Counted from the stretch's first letter, positions 45,911 to 55,127 are shown. The stretch is DNA of 64,000 bases from Pseudomonadota bacterium (GCA_027621405.1 JAQCBT010000003.1:178164-242163), one strand, 5' to 3'. Made by a program: numbers and translations. The notes: generated from the letters alone by a model not told the origin.

Positions 45911-47347
45911 ATGAAAACATCGTCCTCCCTGTCACTGATCCTGCTAGGCCTTAGCTCACTCCTCTCCACTCAACTCGTTGGCCAGGCCACGGTAGGTGAC
46001 AGCGCAACCAGGGCCCGGAGTATCGATGGTCAATACATAAGCTGGCGCGAACATATAATCGACGATCCACAGCGCGCCGGATTTGCACTCAGCGGCAGTG
46101 ATGGCCTGGTGGTAGCGGATATCGACCTCGACGGATTCGAAGACGTGATCTCCGTCCATGAGTCTGATTCAGAATACGATTCCTCCCAGTACGACCCGGA
46201 TTTTGTTCCGCCCCCGGAGGGCCATGTGCGAATCGCCTTTGCCTCCGCGAACCCGGAGCAGTGGACGAACATCACCGTAGCAGAGGGTGAAGACGCTCCG
46301 GCTCCCGAAGATGTAGACGTCGCAGACCTGAACGGCGATGGCTACCCGGACCTTGTGGTCGCGGCAGAGCTCTCGCATCTCATCTACCTGCAGAATCCGG
46401 GGAGAACTGCACGCAGCGCACACTGGCCGCGCCTGATCTTACCCATGACCCGGGCCAGAGGTTCCTATATACGAGTCTTTATAGCCGATTTATTTGGTGA
46501 TGCCCGACCCGAGATTCTGGCGCCCAATAAAGGTGCGCAACGTCCCGGTCCAGAGGACTTCGCCCGCTCCACACCAGTCTCGGTATTCGCCTACTCCGGC
46601 GACCCCCTGTCGCCTGATTCCTGGCAGGAGACGATCATAGGCAACTATTCCATACCCCAGAACAGCGAAGCTGTCGACCTGGATGGCGATCAGGACCTCG
46701 ATATAGTGGTCGGCTCGCGGGGTGAGAACCGACTGGCCTGGTTTGAAAATCTCAGTACTGCTGACTCTTTGCAATTAACAGAGCATGCCATAGGCATCGT
46801 CGGCGCCCCCATGGCCGGATTCAATCTGGAATACACGGACCTCAGCCGTGATGGACTACCGGATATTATTGGCGCGGCAGGCAGCGGCATAGGCTGGATA
46901 GAACAGCCAGCAAACAAGGGAGATGCCTGGAATGGCTTTACTATCGGCACGTTCCAGCCCGATAGCATCACCGGTATGGAGGTCGCAGACATCGACGGCG
47001 ACGGCGATATGGACGTCATCGCAGGAAGTTATAGCCGCGGCCCTCGAACGGGTGATGGCGATGTGGATATACATGATGCCCTGGGCAGAATCGGCTGGTT
47101 TGAAAACCCTGGCGATGCCAAATCCGACTGGGTGCGCCACGATATCTCACGCCGCAAGCGCGGCATGTTCGACAAGTTTATTGCCCGGGATCTCGATGGG
47201 GACGGCGACGTGGATTTCATAGGTACACGTGGCAATAGTGCCCCCTTCGACGGCGTATTCTGGCTGGAGCAGGTACGCAGCAGCAGCCCACTGCCGAGCT
47301 TTCAGCCAGCGAGAAACGATGAGAGCCCGGAAATGCCCCTGCCATAG
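45911..47347 (+). CDS. Exported FG-GAP/VCBS beta-propeller protein
   Basis: Secreted calcium-binding propeller of unknown role. A signal peptide (about residues 1-25) is followed by at least six repeats with Asp-rich calcium loops of FG-GAP type: VVADIDLDGFEDVISV, DVADLNGDGYPDLVVAA, AVDLDGDQDLDIVVGS, DLSRDGLPDIIGAAG, EVADIDGDGDMDVIAGS and ARDLDGDGDVDFIGTRG. Each begins a blade. The C-terminus has no catalytic or sorting domain. It is divergent from the pectinacetylesterase-like gene and precedes phoD on the same strand, 131 bp away. Confidence 0.88.
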   Translation: MKTSSSLSLILLGLSSLLSTQLVGQATVGDSATRARSIDGQYISWREHIIDDPQRAGFALSGSDGLVVADIDLDGFEDVISVHESDSEYDSSQYDPDFVPPPEGHVRIAFASANPEQWTNITVAEGEDAPAPEDVDVADLNGDGYPDLVVAAELSHLIYLQNPGRTARSAHWPRLILPMTRARGSYIRVFIADLFGDARPEILAPNKGAQRPGPEDFARSTPVSVFAYSGDPLSPDSWQETIIGNYSIPQNSEAVDLDGDQDLDIVVGSRGENRLAWFENLSTADSLQLTEHAIGIVGAPMAGFNLEYTDLSRDGLPDIIGAAGSGIGWIEQPANKGDAWNGFTIGTFQPDSITGMEVADIDGDGDMDVIAGSYSRGPRTGDGDVDIHDALGRIGWFENPGDAKSDWVRHDISRRKRGMFDKFIARDLDGDGDVDFIGTRGNSAPFDGVFWLEQVRSSSPLPSFQPARNDESPEMPLP

Positions 47348-47478
47348 GACGATTGGGCCAGATCTCAATTGTGACGCGGCAATTCAGGCTGCCGCCAGCA
47401 AGCCATCACAATCTAGTCATCAAGTCGAAACATTCGCTGGCTAGCATCGACTCAGCAAACACCTGACCGGAGTTGTCC

Positions 47479-49056
47479 ATGACACGTAATGCGATCATCC
47501 GCCCTCAAGTTTCTCGACGCGAATTCCTCAAACTGGGAGGCCAACTCAGTGCGGCACTGGCCCTTGGGGGTCTGCCCAGTCTTTTGCACGGCGCCGCCAG
47601 ACAGATTCCCAACCTGCCATCGGATCCGTTTACTCTCGGTGTAGCATCCGGAGATCCTGCTGCGGATTCCATCGTATTGTGGACCCGTCTCGCCGGGGAC
47701 GTTCTCGCCCAGGCAGGACTGGAACGCGATGTGCTCGACCTCCGATGGGAATTGGCAGCGGACCCTGATTTTCGTCAGGTTCTGCGCACTGGAGGTATCG
47801 CCGCCTCGCCAGCGCTGGGTCATTCCAGCCATGCTGAGGTGCGAGGCCTGGAACCTGATCGTGTCTACTACTATCGTTGGCATGCCGGCAACGCTACCAG
47901 CCCGGTGGGTCGTACCAAGACGGCACCCGCAGCCTTTGCCGATAATCGAGAATTCAATTTTGCATTCGCTTCCTGCCAGCAGTACGAACATGGTTTCTAT
48001 ACTGCCTATCAGCACATGGCTGAAGAGGAGCTGGACCTCATCGTCCATCTGGGAGATTACATCTACGAACGAAGCTGGGGAGAAAACCTTGTGCGCGCCC
48101 ACGAGGGCCCGGAAATCATAGACCTCGAAGACTATCGTGCCAGGTATACCACGTACAAATCCGATACAGACCTGCGCGCCGCCCACGCCTCCGCACCCTG
48201 GGTTGTAACCTGGGATGATCACGAGGTCGACAACAACTATGCTGCCAACACAGCAGAGGATGACCAGACTCCCGAACAGTTACTGATGCGCAGGGCTGCT
48301 GCCTACCAGGCATTCTATGAGTTTATGCCGATCCGCCTGCCAGTAGGTCGACAGGGTCCCGACATGCCTATCCATCGACGACTCCGCTTCGGCAAACTAA
48401 TGGAGATGACTGTTTTGGATACAAGACAGTATCGCAGTGACCAGGCCTGCGGAGATGGACGCAAGACCAGTTGCGCAGAGCATCAGGACCCGAGCCGGAC
48501 ATTGTTGGGTCATGCACAGAGAGACTGGCTATACAGCAGTCTCGCCACAGCGGATGCCACGTGGAATGTCCTCGCCCAGCAAATCATGATGGCGAGCCTG
48601 CGCTCAATCGGTGACAACGGCGAAGAGCTGTGGCCCATGGATATCTGGGATGGCTACCACTATGAACGACAGGATCTGTTGAACCACATGCAAGATGTCC
48701 AGACGCCGAACCCGGTGGTATTAACCGGCGATATCCACTCCAACTGGGCAGCCGATCTGAAACTGGATTTCGATGACCCGTCATCAGCCACAGTCGGCAG
48801 CGAATTTGTTGGCACTTCAATCACGTCCGGTGGCGACGGACAGGACATGACCCAGTATGGCGCCGACCTGTTGAGCAATAATCCTCATGTGAAATTCTAC
48901 AATGCCCAGAGGGGCTATGTGCGCGCTACCTTGACGCCTGATCTATGGCGTAGCGATTACAAGGTACTTCCTTCCATCACAACTCCGGGTGCTGCAATCT
49001 CAGTCAGGAAGACCTTCATCACGGAAGCCGGAAATCCCGGCGTGCAGGAAATATAG
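47479..49056 (+). CDS. phoD: PhoD-type alkaline phosphatase
   Basis: Tat-exported calcium/iron-dependent phosphodiesterase/phosphomonoesterase that releases phosphate from organic compounds. The ATG at 47479 follows CGGAG. The Tat motif SRREFLKLGG is at residues 12-21, followed by a hydrophobic stretch ending at the HGAAR cleavage region. The PhoD N domain (DPFTLGVASGDPAADSIVLWTRL) precedes the catalytic domain with FAFASCQQYEHGFYTAYQHM, LDLIVHLGDYIYE, VVTWDDHEVDNNY, LDTRQYRSDQ and VVLTGDIHSNWAADL, which supply Cys, Asp, Asn and His metal ligands. The 526-residue length is normal. No clear Pho box was found upstream. It fits the phosphate theme of phoR, ppk and ppx elsewhere in the window. 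Confidence 0.93.
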   Translation: MTRNAIIRPQVSRREFLKLGGQLSAALALGGLPSLLHGAARQIPNLPSDPFTLGVASGDPAADSIVLWTRLAGDVLAQAGLERDVLDLRWELAADPDFRQVLRTGGIAASPALGHSSHAEVRGLEPDRVYYYRWHAGNATSPVGRTKTAPAAFADNREFNFAFASCQQYEHGFYTAYQHMAEEELDLIVHLGDYIYERSWGENLVRAHEGPEIIDLEDYRARYTTYKSDTDLRAAHASAPWVVTWDDHEVDNNYAANTAEDDQTPEQLLMRRAAAYQAFYEFMPIRLPVGRQGPDMPIHRRLRFGKLMEMTVLDTRQYRSDQACGDGRKTSCAEHQDPSRTLLGHAQRDWLYSSLATADATWNVLAQQIMMASLRSIGDNGEELWPMDIWDGYHYERQDLLNHMQDVQTPNPVVLTGDIHSNWAADLKLDFDDPSSATVGSEFVGTSITSGGDGQDMTQYGADLLSNNPHVKFYNAQRGYVRATLTPDLWRSDYKVLPSITTPGAAISVRKTFITEAGNPGVQEI

Positions 49057-49208
49057 CCTATTAGAAAATATGTTCCTGAATTGGCCGTCCTTTTGGATGT
49101 TTCGACCATAGTGGATTTATTGCTTGCCTTTAAAACTCAACAAGTGAATGTGCTATACCTAATCTGTATTCCTTTTTACGAAGCACTATTGGCTTAGGAT
49201 TAGAGTAT

Positions 49209-49589
49209 ATGGGCATAAACAGGGACATACATATATTGGTAGTTGATGATCACGAAAGTATGCGCTGGATCATCAAGCAAGCTCTCAACGACCTTGGGTT
49301 CAAAAACGTAGAAATGGCTGACGATGGATCTACTGCTTTACCGAAACTAAAATCAGGAAAGTTTGATTTTCTGGTATCAGACTGGAACATGCCTAAGATG
49401 CAAGGGATTGATCTGTTGAAAGCCGTTAGATCAGACAGTGAGTTATCGGATCTGCCAGTTTTAATGATTGCAGAAGAGGCCAAGAAAGCCGAAATACTCG
49501 AAGCTGCAAGGTCGGGCGTCAGCGACTATGTGATCAAGCCATTCAATCGGGAAACTCTAAAAGCAAAAATTGAAAACGTGTTTTCCTGA
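49209..49589 (+). CDS. CheY-like single-domain response regulator
   Basis: Stand-alone receiver domain of 126 residues. It aligns over its full length with CheY: ILVVDDHESMRWIIK with Asp13/Asp14, phospho-acceptor Asp58 in FLVSDWNMPKMQGIDLLKAVR, and Lys110 in YVIKPFNRETLKAKIENVF. The switch Thr (E. coli Thr87) is replaced by Ala88 in VLMIAEEAKKAEI, a change that in E. coli CheY is known to weaken signalling. No chemotaxis gene is near, so the partner may not be the flagellar motor. The gene is AT-richer than its left neighbours. Confidence 0.88.
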   Translation: MGINRDIHILVVDDHESMRWIIKQALNDLGFKNVEMADDGSTALPKLKSGKFDFLVSDWNMPKMQGIDLLKAVRSDSELSDLPVLMIAEEAKKAEILEAARSGVSDYVIKPFNRETLKAKIENVFS

Positions 49590-49704
49590 TTAAAACCTTC
49601 TGCGTTCAATCGGTTAATAGCGCAACGAGTAGACAAGGCCCCCTTCCGTTGTGGATGTGGTTGTGGTTTTCGCCATCAAGCAAAACCTTTAACACCTTTT
49701 TCAC

Positions 49705-50343
49705 TTAACTTGCATATTCAACAAATCCTTCCTTGATAGCGATCTCCAGCAAGCCAGCATTGGTTTTCGCCCTCAACTTCTTCTTGATATTGCTTACATA
49801 GTTGGCCACCGTTTTCTCTGCGAGAAACAGCTCCTTGGCCACAAGCTTCACTGGTTTATCCTTGATGATCTTGAGGAAAATGTCGAATTCCCTGGGTGAA
49901 AGGATGTCCAGGAGGTAGTCGTCACCACGAATCTTGTGCAGCGCCAATTCCTGGGATATTGCCATCTCCGTATACAATCTGCCAGACAGCAATACAGACA
50001 CTGCCATGGCCAGTTCCTGTCCGGAAACACGGGTAGTGACATAACCATGAGCACCGCTTTGTATACATTTTTCCACCACTAACAAAGGCCCTTCATTGGC
50101 ACATACGAGTATCCGCGTTGCTCTGGAATAGGCCGAAATTCTGTTGATAAGCTCAATAGCGCCCATTTTGGGCAATCCAAAACTGGTAATCAGCAGATCA
50201 ATATCTCGGGTTTTTACCAGCGATATTGCATCTTCCGCATTGTTACAGCATTGCAGATTATATTGACCTATGCTCTCGAGGATATGGGCGATACCCTCCT
50301 TTACCAGTGAGCACTCGTGGGCAATCAATATGTTGGGATTCAT
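49705..50343 (-). CDS. GacA/UvrY-like LuxR-type regulator with degenerate receiver
   Basis: DNA-binding protein with a NarL/LuxR helix-turn-helix (LSPREFDIFLKIIKDKPVKLVAKELFLAEKTVANYVSNIKKKL, here split: residues about 149-191). The N-terminal domain aligns with GacA, yet almost every residue needed for phosphorylation is changed: the acidic pair is His9/Glu10, the phospho-acceptor Asp is Ser54 (LLITSFGLP), the switch Thr is Cys, and the Lys is Thr (GYVTTR). So it is probably not controlled by phosphorylation and may bind DNA constitutively or respond to a ligand or partner. It converges with the CheY-like gene. Confidence 0.85.
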   Translation of the reverse strand: MNPNILIAHECSLVKEGIAHILESIGQYNLQCCNNAEDAISLVKTRDIDLLITSFGLPKMGAIELINRISAYSRATRILVCANEGPLLVVEKCIQSGAHGYVTTRVSGQELAMAVSVLLSGRLYTEMAISQELALHKIRGDDYLLDILSPREFDIFLKIIKDKPVKLVAKELFLAEKTVANYVSNIKKKLRAKTNAGLLEIAIKEGFVEYAS

Positions 50344-50621
50344 GGTGGCCTAATTTCACAGGACGATTCTTGGTTGGCCTGATAACAGAACAGCAGGACT
50401 GGAATCCAGCCTGTCCCGAGGTTAGACGATAGGAGTCCCGGCGCTCTATTCAGGCTCTGCCTAAGTCCAAGCATAGACCCGAATGGGATAAATTGTAGTC
50501 TTTGTTACAGCTAAAATCGGGGGAATTGATCCGGGTCCCAGCTGATGGTGGCAGAATCGGGCACTTAAACAGGGCAAAGCCAGGAAAAAACTTGAGGGAT
50601 GTCATAGCAGCAGCAGTGGAC

Positions 50622-51005
50622 TTAGGAAGAAAGCAGGTTTCTTACCATGCCGATGAGTTTCTCTGAACGGAAAGGCTTGGAGAGCGTTTCATTGGCACCC
50701 AGAGATTTGGCTATACTCAGGTAATCCAAGGGAGAGGTACGCCCACCACCGGATATCATAAGCAATTTCAACTCGGGGAATTCCTTCTTGATGATACTCA
50801 GAGTTTCCAAGCCTTCCTGATCGGGCATGACCACGTCGAGGATCACCAGGCCGATATCATCATGTTCCCTGAGCTGAGCGACGCACTCCCGGCCATTTGC
50901 GGCCTCATAATACTCATAGTCTGCTATCTCGAGAAACCTGCCTATGACATGACGCAGATCCGCATCATCGTCGGTAACGAGAATTTTGTGCTGTTTACAA
51001 CTCAT
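50622..51005 (-). CDS. Single-domain response regulator, intact receiver
   Basis: Stand-alone receiver of 127 residues with all phosphorylation residues: Asp12/13/14 in ILVTDDDADLR, Asp57 in LVILDVVMPDQEGLET, Ser85 in LLMISGGGR, and Lys110 in TLSKPFRSEKL. It starts with an ATG at 51005. No kinase or output gene is adjacent. It belongs to a run of four response-regulator genes between 49.2 and 52.0 kb. The 278 bp between it and the GacA-like gene has no clear gene. Confidence 0.88.
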   Translation of the reverse strand: MSCKQHKILVTDDDADLRHVIGRFLEIADYEYYEAANGRECVAQLREHDDIGLVILDVVMPDQEGLETLSIIKKEFPELKLLMISGGGRTSPLDYLSIAKSLGANETLSKPFRSEKLIGMVRNLLSS

Positions 51006-51518
51006 GGATTGACTACTTACGAAGAGATTCGATTCCGGTCAGGCACAGAATTCCGCTTCTCTTCGGAATGTATATTTGGTTAATTCTCGAGTCTTCTGAC
51101 CTTCTAGTCTTCTAGTCTTCTAGTCTTCTAGTCTTCTAGTCTTCTAGTCTTCGATTACGAGACTGGAGAACCCGGAACTGGGCATCGCCCGTCCTGCAAA
51201 TTTCAAGCGGCATATACCTTACCCACTATCAGCACCACGGAAAACTGGGGAAAACCACAGCAGATTACCCATGCGCATGCACGCGAACACTTCATAGCCT
51301 AGCAGCAAATCACGGATATCGCCCGCCTGACAGCAAGCGCGAGGTTGATTGGCTGGCCGGAAAGCCATCCCGGGGAGAGCCCGGAAAGCCAGTGGTGACG
51401 GGGCGATCCCAGATAACTCGAAGTGCATCACAGTTCCTGTAAATGAATATCGCGAGCCAACCAGTTAGCGAACTGCATCGCAGAATTGCAGGTGAGCAAT
51501 TCTTATCATGGCGAACAA
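51006..51518. other. 513-bp intergenic region with tandem repeat
   Basis: It contains the six-copy 8-bp repeat (51101-51148) and about 370 bp more with small GC-rich inverted pieces. A 70-codon minus-strand frame at 51219-51431 has no recognisable product or good ribosome site. Promoters for the receivers on both sides must lie here. Confidence 0.45.
51101..51148. repeat. Six perfect tandem copies of an 8-bp unit
   Basis: The unit CTTCTAGT is repeated six times without error. Decayed copies flank it (CTTCTGAC at 51093-51100 and CTTCGATT at 51149-51156). The unit length is not a multiple of three, and each copy carries CTAG, a rare tetramer in many proteobacteria. Confidence 0.97.
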
Positions 51519-52040
51519 ATGAGGAGCGACGCGGGCCACCGCAAAGGTTCCCGAATAAATAAAAAACCTGTACCGGGTCTGCCTATGTTACCGATCGTGT
51601 TGTCGTTGGACGACGATCCTTCCAGCCACATACTGATGCGCGCGTTTCTCGAAGACGAGGATTTCTGCGAGCATTTCATCAGCGCCACCAATCCGCAGCA
51701 GGGATTGGAAATCCTCAAGCGACTCGCAGCGGATCCCCACTCATCCCTGCCAACCTTGATCTTGTGCGATATCCACATGCCTGAGATGAGTGGCTGGGAG
51801 TTCGTTAACCAGGCTGCGCCCTATCTTGCCATGAGCAAGGAAAAGAAAAGCGGTGCCGAGACGGTAATTATCATGTTGAGCGGTACTGCGACCAATGAAG
51901 ACGAGGCACTCGCAGCAGCCAATCCCCTGATACATGGCTTGCACATTAAGCCTCTGAGCACCAAGTTGCTTGCAAAACTGCGGGAACTGGATTCCCTGCG
52001 CAAGTACTTCGCGCCTGTGGCCAGGCAATCCTGCCTCTAA
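51519..52040 (+). CDS. Response regulator receiver protein
   Basis: Single receiver domain with an N-terminal extension. The start is uncertain: the ATG at 51519 is used; ATG 51585 would begin directly at the receiver, and a TTG at 51486 is also in frame. The receiver has LSLDDDPSSHILM with the acidic triad, phospho-acceptor Asp in TLILCDIHMPEMSGWEF, Ser in VIIMLSGTA, and Lys in HIKPLSTKLL. All are intact. No output domain follows. It converges on the GATase gene with a 4-bp overlap of the ends. Confidence 0.82.
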   Translation: MRSDAGHRKGSRINKKPVPGLPMLPIVLSLDDDPSSHILMRAFLEDEDFCEHFISATNPQQGLEILKRLAADPHSSLPTLILCDIHMPEMSGWEFVNQAAPYLAMSKEKKSGAETVIIMLSGTATNEDEALAAANPLIHGLHIKPLSTKLLAKLRELDSLRKYFAPVARQSCL

Positions 52041-52783
52041 AGCCGTTTCCTTTCTCTGTATCTGTCAACGAAGCGCTTCAGAATCAGTCGCGCCTCGGGG
52101 GTGTCCTCGCCACGAATCCTGTCTGCCAGTTCATTCGCCGTATGTTCCGGGAAATAGCCGTGATGCTTATAGGCCTCGATGCGCACGATAAATCCTTCCG
52201 CATTTCCTTCGGGGTGAAACTGGGTGGCATAGATATTATTCCGCAGCCGAAACATTTGTACGGGACAGGCTTTACCTGTTAGCAGCAGCTCTGCCTCATT
52301 GGGAACCTCATCACAGGCTTCCTTGTGGCCAAGCATGACCCGAAAGCGGTCGGGAAAACCTTGTAGCAATGGATCAAGACGCCCCTGCTCCGTGAGACTG
52401 ACATCCACACCTCCCACCGGCTCTCCGTATTTCCTGGATATCGAAACTCCGCAGTATTTTCCGAGCAGCCCGTTGCCGGAACAGCAGCCGAGAAACGGAA
52501 AATCCCGCTCTACTATAACGTCGAATAGATGATTGAACGCCGATTCAATTTGCCGCTGAATCGCTGTCTTCTCAGTCTCGGGCGTGGAAATATCGAAAGG
52601 ACTGCCACCCACGATGATGGCGCAATAGGAATCAAGGTCCAGGCCGGGTAGCCCGCTACTTTCGATACGCAGTCGCTGAACCTCTTGATCCGCGAGCCCA
52701 CCATAGTGCTTTATCTTGGCGAATTCGTTGTCCGACGTTGAGTCTTCAGGTCGTAGCTGAATAATAAGAAAGGGCTTGTTCAC
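52037..52783 (-). CDS. Class I glutamine amidotransferase-like protein
   Basis: GATase1-fold protein of the GMP-synthase-like free-standing group. The start is a GTG at 52783. The nucleophile elbow GCCSGNGLLG places Cys101 in the catalytic slot, and QFHPEGNAEG near residues 189-198 gives His190 and Glu192, so the triad is complete. Free-standing homologues may transfer ammonia to a separate synthase or hydrolyse gamma-glutamyl compounds (as in PuuD relatives); nothing adjacent acts as the acceptor enzyme. It overlaps the end of the convergent receiver gene by 4 bp. Confidence 0.85.
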   Translation of the reverse strand: MNKPFLIIQLRPEDSTSDNEFAKIKHYGGLADQEVQRLRIESSGLPGLDLDSYCAIIVGGSPFDISTPETEKTAIQRQIESAFNHLFDVIVERDFPFLGCCSGNGLLGKYCGVSISRKYGEPVGGVDVSLTEQGRLDPLLQGFPDRFRVMLGHKEACDEVPNEAELLLTGKACPVQMFRLRNNIYATQFHPEGNAEGFIVRIEAYKHHGYFPEHTANELADRIRGEDTPEARLILKRFVDRYRERKRL

Positions 52784-52820
52784 TACCCTGATGACTCTCT
52801 ACTTGGCCCCTTCGACCTAT

Positions 52821-54977
52821 TCAGTTTGGCAGTCGATAGGCGACGAGTGCTCCCGGGAACTCTGTACGGGAACTGCCGATCTGTACCACGATGTACTGAC
52901 GCCCGTTATGCATATAAGTCATCATGCCGTACTGTCCCGGCGCTGGCAGGGGTACCTGGCCCACAATCTCCCCGCTGAACTTGTCCCTGGCATTGAGGGT
53001 GAGAGGCGCGTCTGGTTCCATCTGCGCCATGCCTTCGCTCAGGGCACGGGTTTGAATCAACAGATCTCCTGTCACCATCTGGATCGACCAGCCCACACCA
53101 CCGCTATTCGGAATATCGACGCCTTGCAGGCGGGGATTGTCCCTGATCTGCTGCAGGGTCTCACCTACCGGCAGGGACCAGATCTTTTCACCACTGTTCA
53201 TCTGATAGGCAGTCAACTGGTTGTTCATGGGCTTGTACACGGGAAGGCCGTCGATAGTAGGCAGGCCTCCTCCGCCGCCGGGTAACCAGGCAGCAACGGT
53301 GACCCCCGTTGTAGGTGTGCTGTTAGGAGTCGCACCACCCTCACCCGGTTCCGGATAGTTGGGATTGTCACGATCGACGCCATTGGTGGGGCGCATGAAA
53401 CCAGGTGCGAAACAATTGCGACTGTGAGAATTAAACATCAGGCCAGTACTCGGATCGGCAACCGGCGGATGGGGAATGATGTTGCCGCCACCGAGGCAAC
53501 CGACATTATTGATGTAGTCCCCTTCATAGGTATTTGGCAATGCCGGAACATACAGGCCACCGATTCGATAGCCATTGAGTATGGTCAGGGCCTCCTCCTT
53601 AAGCTCCGGAGTGTAATCGAGCACGAACTCCTCCGTGATACCATCGATCACGATAGGATCGACAGGCTCAGGCCAGGTTGGATAGGGTTGGGTTGGGCTG
53701 GTGTAGTTGCCAGGCACCTCAGTCTGGATCACCGGGCGATCCTCGATTGGCCAGATCGGTTCGCCGGTTTCCCTGTTAAAGGCGAAGATCAGACCCTGCT
53801 TCGTATTCTGGATCACCGCCGGGATAGTCTGCCCATCCACGGTGAGATCCATGAGCATCGGAGGGGTCGGTAAATCATAGTTCCATTGATCGCTGCGATG
53901 AATCTGGAAATGCCAGCGTCTCTCTCCAGTCGCCACATCCAGAGCTAACAGGCTGCCGCCGAACAGATTATCGCCGGGACGATGTCCGGCATAAGACTGC
54001 ACGGTAGAGGCATTGGTCACCAGGTAGACCAGTCCCAGCTCAGGGTCGGCCGATGCCGGGGCCCAGGTAGACATGTCACCGGAGAAGCGCCAGGCATCGT
54101 TATGCCAGGTTTCATGCCCGACTTCACCGGGTCTGGGAATTACATGAAATTTCCACAGGCGCTCACCAGTTTCGGCATCGAAGCCCATGATGTCGCCCGG
54201 CACATTCTCGATACGGGTCTGCCCATAGCTAGGCTGATGACCGACAAGCACAACGACCACACCGTTGACTACGATGGGTGGAGCCGAGGCGGTAACCATG
54301 CCCAGCTCGCGAGGAATACCATAGTCCGGATCATAATCGCCCCCGGCCACCACGTAGTCTTCCCAGGGGCCCCAGCCCTCAACAAGGTGAGGTATTAAAT
54401 CGATCGATCCAGTTTCCGGGTAGCCGCCGACCGGGAACTCACTGCCCCAGTTCTCCAAGGGTCTGCCAGTCTTGGCATCCAGTGCCCACAGGAAAAAGCC
54501 GGGAGTTGTTATGTAGATAACGCCACGACCGTTAACCTCGGCATAGGCGACACCCTTGCCATAGGCCTGCCGTGGCGACCGCTGATGACGAATGGTTTCA
54601 GGCTCGCGAAAGGTCCACAGGTTTTCACCAGTTGCGGGATCAATTGCAACCACCTGGCGCCTTGGTGTGGCTACCGTATAGAGCACTCCATCCACATAGA
54701 TGGGTGTAGAACGGGAGAAATAGTCCAGGTTTGGACCGAAGTTGTCGCTGCGCCAAACCCAGGCCTGTTCCAGTTCAGAGAAGTTGCCGACATTGATCTG
54801 ATTGAGAGGCGAATACCGGGTGTGCCCCGCATCTCCACCCAGGTAACGCCATTCTCCGTTTTCTGTTCCAGGTAATCCCTGGGCTGCCACGGCTCCGGTG
54901 AAGGCCAGGAGCGACACACTCAACACGACACGCAATGTATTAACGATAGAGAGTGCTGCTTGGGTTGTCTGAATCAT
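52821..54977 (-). CDS. PQQ-dependent quinoprotein dehydrogenase
   Basis: Exported eight-bladed propeller dehydrogenase that oxidises an alcohol or sugar with pyrroloquinoline quinone. A signal peptide (about residues 10-33, ending AVAAQ) follows an AGGAAG site. The mature part starts with NGEWRYLGGDAGHTRYSPLNQI, the family N-terminal motif, and has repeated Trp-containing blades (GENLWTF, GERLWKF, GERRWHF, GEKIWSL) plus QWNYDLPTPPML and VAAWLPGGGGGLPTIDGLPVYKP. No CxxCH haem motif is present, so it needs a separate electron acceptor. The 718-residue length is normal. Cofactor synthesis (pqq) genes are not in the window. It lies in a minus-strand run with the P450. Confidence 0.9.
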   Translation of the reverse strand: MIQTTQAALSIVNTLRVVLSVSLLAFTGAVAAQGLPGTENGEWRYLGGDAGHTRYSPLNQINVGNFSELEQAWVWRSDNFGPNLDYFSRSTPIYVDGVLYTVATPRRQVVAIDPATGENLWTFREPETIRHQRSPRQAYGKGVAYAEVNGRGVIYITTPGFFLWALDAKTGRPLENWGSEFPVGGYPETGSIDLIPHLVEGWGPWEDYVVAGGDYDPDYGIPRELGMVTASAPPIVVNGVVVVLVGHQPSYGQTRIENVPGDIMGFDAETGERLWKFHVIPRPGEVGHETWHNDAWRFSGDMSTWAPASADPELGLVYLVTNASTVQSYAGHRPGDNLFGGSLLALDVATGERRWHFQIHRSDQWNYDLPTPPMLMDLTVDGQTIPAVIQNTKQGLIFAFNRETGEPIWPIEDRPVIQTEVPGNYTSPTQPYPTWPEPVDPIVIDGITEEFVLDYTPELKEEALTILNGYRIGGLYVPALPNTYEGDYINNVGCLGGGNIIPHPPVADPSTGLMFNSHSRNCFAPGFMRPTNGVDRDNPNYPEPGEGGATPNSTPTTGVTVAAWLPGGGGGLPTIDGLPVYKPMNNQLTAYQMNSGEKIWSLPVGETLQQIRDNPRLQGVDIPNSGGVGWSIQMVTGDLLIQTRALSEGMAQMEPDAPLTLNARDKFSGEIVGQVPLPAPGQYGMMTYMHNGRQYIVVQIGSSRTEFPGALVAYRLPN

Positions 54978-55127
54978 GACAATTCTTCCTCTTATTATTC
55001 TCTTGCTTTGTGGAGGCTCTGGTACAAACGGGGGTTTACCCGGGCGACGATAAGCGATCCCTGAATTCAGGACTTACGAGAAGTAGAGTAAAAGGGATTG
55101 CGCCCGAAGTCCATCCAGCCCGCAATG

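Noticed and set aside
50344..50621. Several AGGA motifs resembling an Rsm-type sRNA
   Set aside because: The motifs are not clearly in hairpin loops and no terminator or promoter could be shown, so an sRNA is not supported.
51340..51400. Possible cyclic-di-GMP riboswitch from GGAAAGCC-like pieces
   Set aside because: The conserved GEMM core (GGGACGCAAAGCC) is absent and the helices do not fit.
51219..51431. 70-codon minus-strand frame in the receiver intergenic region
   Set aside because: Composition and lack of a ribosome site or homology suggest chance; it is kept as part of the intergenic description.
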